64,000 bases of DNA, from positions 124,001 to 188,000 of the forward strand of contig NZ_JADCLL010000010.1 in assembly GCF_015070375.1 (NCBI RefSeq), in the 5' to 3' direction. The notes beneath the pieces were generated by a model. That model was not told the origin of the DNA. It was given only the letters and a program-made list of their open reading frames with translations, and ran no database searches. Position numbers and translations under genes: made by a program. The number at the start of each line of letters is the position of its first letter. Within the stretch, counting starts at the first letter, position 1. Positions 61,189 through 64,000 of this stretch are shown in pieces. The DNA comes from Nocardioides kribbensis. GTDB lineage: Bacteria > Actinomycetota > Actinomycetes > Propionibacteriales > Nocardioidaceae.

Positions 61189-62709
61189 ATGGCCGCAGCG
61201 GCACCTGCCGATGCCACCCTGGTGCTGCGCGACGTGGCCAAGTCCTTCGGGGCCGTGGCGGCGTTGCGCTCGGGGAGCCTGGTCGTGGAATCAGGGTCGA
61301 TCCACGCCCTGATCGGGGAGAACGGCGCAGGCAAGTCCACGATGGTGAAGATCATCGCCGGGCTCTACCGACGCGACAGCGGGGTCTTCCGACTCGACGG
61401 CGAGGAGGTCGACTTCACGTCGACGGCCGACTCGAAGGCCGCCGGCGTGGCCGTGATCTACCAGGAGCCGACGCTCTTCCCCGACCTGACCGTGGCCGAG
61501 AACATCTTCGTCGGACGCCAGCCGCTCAGCCGCCTCGGCCTGATCGACCGGCGTCGGATGCGCGAGGAGGCACGAGAGCTCTTCGCCCGCCTCGGCGTCC
61601 CGATCGACCCCGACCGGCTGGCCGAGGGCCTGTCCATCGCCGATCAGCAGATCATCGAGATCGCGAAGGCCATCTCGCTCGATGCTCGCCTCCTCGTGAT
61701 GGACGAGCCGACCGCGGCTCTGTCCGGTGTCGAGGTCGAACGGCTCTTCGGTGTCGCACGGAGCCTGCGCGACCGTGGAGCCGGGATCGTGTTCATCTCC
61801 CACCGGTTCGAGGAGGTCTTCGACCTCTGCGACACCCTGACCGTCATGCGCGACGGCGCCTACGTCTCGACCCACCGCACCGACGAGGTGACGGTGGACC
61901 AGATCGTCAAGGAGATGGTCGGCCGCAGCATCGAGGCGCTCTTCCCCAAGGAGGTCGCCCCGATCGGCGAGGCCGTCTTGGAGGTCGAGGGGCTGGAGCG
62001 CGGTGGCGTCTTCCACGACATCTCCTTCCAGGTGCGCTCCGGCGAGATCGTCGCCCTGGCCGGCCTCGTCGGCGCGGGTCGCAGCGAGGTGGCGAGGGCA
62101 GTGTTCGGGGTCGACGCCTACGACAGCGGCAGCGTGCGGATGAACGGTGCCGACGTGGCCCCGCGGTCCCCACAGGCCGCCATCGCGGCGGGCATGGCCT
62201 TCGTGCCCGAGGACCGTCGCAAGCAGGGTCTGGTCATGGAGCTGTCCGTGGCCCGCAACCTCACCCTCACCCTGCGCTCACAGGTCTCGCGGTTCGGCCT
62301 GATCAACAACCGGGCCGAGGCCCGCGCCGCTGACGACTGGTCGCGCAGGCTCCAGGTCAAGACCGGGTCGCCGCAGCACGCGGCGGCGACCATGTCGGGC
62401 GGCAACCAGCAGAAGGTCGTGCTGGCCAAATGGCTCGCCACCGACCCGACCCTGCTGATCGTCGACGAGCCCACCCGCGGCATCGACATCGGCACCAAAT
62501 CCGAGGTGCACCGGCTCCTCTCCGACCTCGCCGGCCGGGGGGTGGCCATCGTGATGATCTCCTCCGAGCTGCCGGAGGTGCTCGGCATGGCCGACCGCGT
62601 GCTGGTGATGCACGAGGGGCGGATCACCGCCGAGCTCTCCCGCGCCGAGGCCACCCCCGAGCGCGTCATGCACGCCGCCACCGCCTCCACCGAGGAGACC
62701 GTCGCCTGA
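61189..62709 (+). CDS. CUT2-family sugar ABC transporter, ATP-binding protein
   Basis: The 506-residue product holds two ATPase domains as in RbsA/XylG/RhaT proteins. Domain 1 (about 10-245): Walker A LIGENGAGKSTMVK, signature-like LSIADQQIIEIAKAI, Walker B LLVMDEPTAALS. Domain 2 (about 255-500) has the degenerate P-loop GLVGAGRSEVARAVFG normal for this family, then MSGGNQQKVVLAKWLATDPTLLIVDEPTRGIDIG. It energises uptake of a monosaccharide. The ATG at 61189 has GAGGAA at 61180-61185. Two different permease genes follow, as in rhamnose (RhaP/RhaQ) and AI-2 (LsrC/LsrD) systems; rhamnose is my best guess. Third positions are slightly less GC-rich than in neighbours. Confidence 0.93.
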   Translation: MAAAAPADATLVLRDVAKSFGAVAALRSGSLVVESGSIHALIGENGAGKSTMVKIIAGLYRRDSGVFRLDGEEVDFTSTADSKAAGVAVIYQEPTLFPDLTVAENIFVGRQPLSRLGLIDRRRMREEARELFARLGVPIDPDRLAEGLSIADQQIIEIAKAISLDARLLVMDEPTAALSGVEVERLFGVARSLRDRGAGIVFISHRFEEVFDLCDTLTVMRDGAYVSTHRTDEVTVDQIVKEMVGRSIEALFPKEVAPIGEAVLEVEGLERGGVFHDISFQVRSGEIVALAGLVGAGRSEVARAVFGVDAYDSGSVRMNGADVAPRSPQAAIAAGMAFVPEDRRKQGLVMELSVARNLTLTLRSQVSRFGLINNRAEARAADDWSRRLQVKTGSPQHAAATMSGGNQQKVVLAKWLATDPTLLIVDEPTRGIDIGTKSEVHRLLSDLAGRGVAIVMISSELPEVLGMADRVLVMHEGRITAELSRAEATPERVMHAATASTEETVA

Positions 62710-63788
62710 TGTCCACCACCACCACCCCGCCCAACCCGGGACCGACGTCGGACCGGCCGCAGCCCGGCGGCTCCGCGCGTCGTGCGCGACGACGGTCCGG
62801 GTCGCGCGCAGCCCCGGTCCTTAAGGCGCGGGAGATGCCCGTCGCGGTGGCCCTCGTGACCCTCATCGTCGTCACCTGGCTCATCAACGACCAGTTCCTG
62901 TCGGCGCAGAGCGTCAAGGACCTGATGCTCAACGCGACCATCCTGGTGATCCTGGCGACGGCCCAGGCGGTCGTCCTCATCACCCGCAACGTCGACCTGT
63001 CGGTCGGAGCCATCCTCGGCATGGTCGCCTTCTCGGTGGGCGCGTTCTTCGAGGCGGCGCCGCAGGCTCCGGTCGCCGTGATCTTCGTCGTGGGCATGCT
63101 GCTCGGCGGGTTGCTCGGAGCCGTCAACGGCGCCCTCGTGACCGTGGCCAAGGTGCCGGCGCTCGTCATCACGCTCGGCACGATGTACGCCTTCCGCGGC
63201 ATCCTGTCGACCTGGGCCGGCAGCAAGCAGTACTTCTCCGGCGACAACCCCGCGAGCTTCGGCCGACTGTCGGTCGAGACCGTGCTGGGTCTGCCGATCA
63301 TCACCCTGATCGCTCTGGCCGTCCTCGCCGTCGTGGCGGTGTACCTGGCGTTCCGCAGGCCGGGCCGCGACCTGTATGCGATCGGGTCCGATCCCGACGC
63401 GGCCAAGCTCTTCGGCATCCGTGTGCAGGCCCGGGTGCTGCTCGCCTTCACAGCCTGCGGAGCCCTGACCGGGCTCGCCGGCGTCCTCTACGCCTCGCGG
63501 TACAACTCCGTGGGGGCACTCACCGGCAGCGGACTCGAGCTCGACGTCGTCGCCGCCGCGGTGGTCGGCGGGGTCGCCATCTCCGGCGGCGTCGGGACCG
63601 TGGTCGGAGCCGGTCTGGGGGCGGTGCTGCTCAGCACGATCACCAGCTCGCTCACGGCCACTCGGGTCGACAAGTTCTGGCAGCAGGCCATCGTCGGCGT
63701 GCTGATCCTCGCGGCGGTCGTCGTCGATCGCGTCACCGCCATCCGCCGCGCCAACAAGCTCCGCGTCAGTGAGGCCCGTGATGACTGA
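62709..63788 (+). CDS. CUT2-family sugar ABC transporter, permease 1
   Basis: The 359-residue membrane protein has about ten helices of the RbsC type: VVLITRNVDLSVGAILGMVAFSVGAFF (about 92-118), VNGALVTVAKVPALVITLGTMYAFRG with the EAA-like loop, and LYAIGSDPDAAKLFGIRVQARVLLAFTACGALTGLAGVLYASRYNS. The N-terminal 45 residues are hydrophilic and basic. The ATG overlaps the stop of the ATPase gene (TGATG), so translation is coupled. Works with the next permease as a heterodimer. Confidence 0.93.
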   Translation: MSTTTTPPNPGPTSDRPQPGGSARRARRRSGSRAAPVLKAREMPVAVALVTLIVVTWLINDQFLSAQSVKDLMLNATILVILATAQAVVLITRNVDLSVGAILGMVAFSVGAFFEAAPQAPVAVIFVVGMLLGGLLGAVNGALVTVAKVPALVITLGTMYAFRGILSTWAGSKQYFSGDNPASFGRLSVETVLGLPIITLIALAVLAVVAVYLAFRRPGRDLYAIGSDPDAAKLFGIRVQARVLLAFTACGALTGLAGVLYASRYNSVGALTGSGLELDVVAAAVVGGVAISGGVGTVVGAGLGAVLLSTITSSLTATRVDKFWQQAIVGVLILAAVVVDRVTAIRRANKLRVSEARDD

Positions 63789-64000
63789 TACCGCCACCCG
63801 CCGCCAGAGCCCCCTGCCCCAGGGCGCTCCGACCCGCCCCTCGGCCCTGCGCCGCGCTGCGCGCCGGCCCGACACGATGCTGTTCCTCGTCCTGGTCGGG
63901 GTCGTCATCGCCGCCTCGGCGGTGATCGTCAACTTCGCCACGACCGTGACGCTGGGCTTCCTGCTCGTGGGGATCGTGCCCGTCCTGCTGCTGGCGATGC
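63781..64000 (+). CDS. CUT2-family sugar ABC transporter, permease 2 (3' end outside window)
   Basis: The first 73 residues are visible: a basic, Arg-rich start (about 1-34), then MLFLVLVGVVIAASAVIVNF (a membrane helix) and the beginning of the next hydrophobic segment (LGFLLVGIVPVLLLAM). The ATG at 63781 overlaps the previous stop by 8 bp; a GTG at 63778 is the alternative. Position and start resemble the second permease of rhamnose- or AI-2-type systems. A substrate-binding protein gene would be expected just beyond the window. Confidence 0.85.
   Translation, partial: MTDTATRRQSPLPQGAPTRPSALRRAARRPDTMLFLVLVGVVIAASAVIVNFATTVTLGFLLVGIVPVLLLAM

Noticed and set aside
62118..63941. 607-codon minus-strand frame opposite the sugar permease
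   Set aside because: Opposite a clear RbsC-type permease; Arg/Asp/His-rich shadow composition and no domain.

Overview
The window is very GC-rich (third codon positions almost all G or C), with frequent GTG starts, GTGA start/stop overlaps and many starts sitting 6-7 nt behind a -10 hexamer. Gene content (molbindin, TadA-associated protein, PGPGW proteins, recCBD, glgX-treY-treZ, IdeR-type iron box, yybP-ykoY riboswitch before terC) fits an Actinomycetota chromosome. I infer a Nocardioides-like member of the Propionibacteriales. I saw no rRNA, tRNA, IS element, phage genes or CRISPR array.

Layout. 1-5.4 kb: tail of an unknown gene, then a STAS antagonist overlapping a 1,327-residue hybrid kinase/SpoIIE phosphatase, and two small unknown genes. 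5.4-14 kb: pobA, ilvA, acetoacetyl-CoA ligase, acyl-CoA dehydrogenase, a divergent TetR regulator, and terC under a manganese riboswitch. 14-21 kb: three related secreted proteins (14181-14795, 18793-19749, 19968-20861, all minus strand) around molbindin, a GAF regulator and a divergent flavin monooxygenase. 21-34.5 kb: a TSUP permease, two PGPGW membrane proteins, recC-recB-recD, an ACT protein, a deazaflavin-dependent reductase and menB. 34.5-40.3 kb: a cNMP-binding protein facing a large adenylyl cyclase/ATPase/TPR protein, a DUF4333 lipoprotein and a sirtuin. 40.4-50.4 kb (minus): a two-gene ABC transporter under an iron box and the glgX-treY-treZ operon. 50.6-59.6 kb: acyl-CoA dehydrogenase, VIT/CCC1, LysE-ThpR, pntAA-AB-B, ohr, upp, and tadA with its partner. 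59.9-64 kb: a LacI regulator divergent from a CUT2 sugar ABC operon that runs off the window.

Cooperation. GlgX debranches glycogen and TreY/TreZ turn the maltodextrin ends into trehalose. PntAA/AB/B form one membrane transhydrogenase. RecC/B/D form one helicase-nuclease. The two ABC half-transporters have complementary broken ATP sites and should work only as a heterodimer. LacI probably represses itself and the sugar operon through operators on both sides of their shared promoter region. The cyclase and the neighbouring cNMP-binding protein could be source and receptor of one signal.

Most unusual. (i) The three secreted proteins share a Cys-X81-Cys helical domain of identical length, and two of them carry CDxGLPQxxCD repeats. 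(ii) An exactly 88-bp double-hairpin element occurs four times at two loci 53 kb apart. (iii) A five-copy 83/84-bp tandem array centred on GCGCAATTGCGC lies between convergent genes. (iv) A leaderless promoter pattern recurs before at least ten genes.
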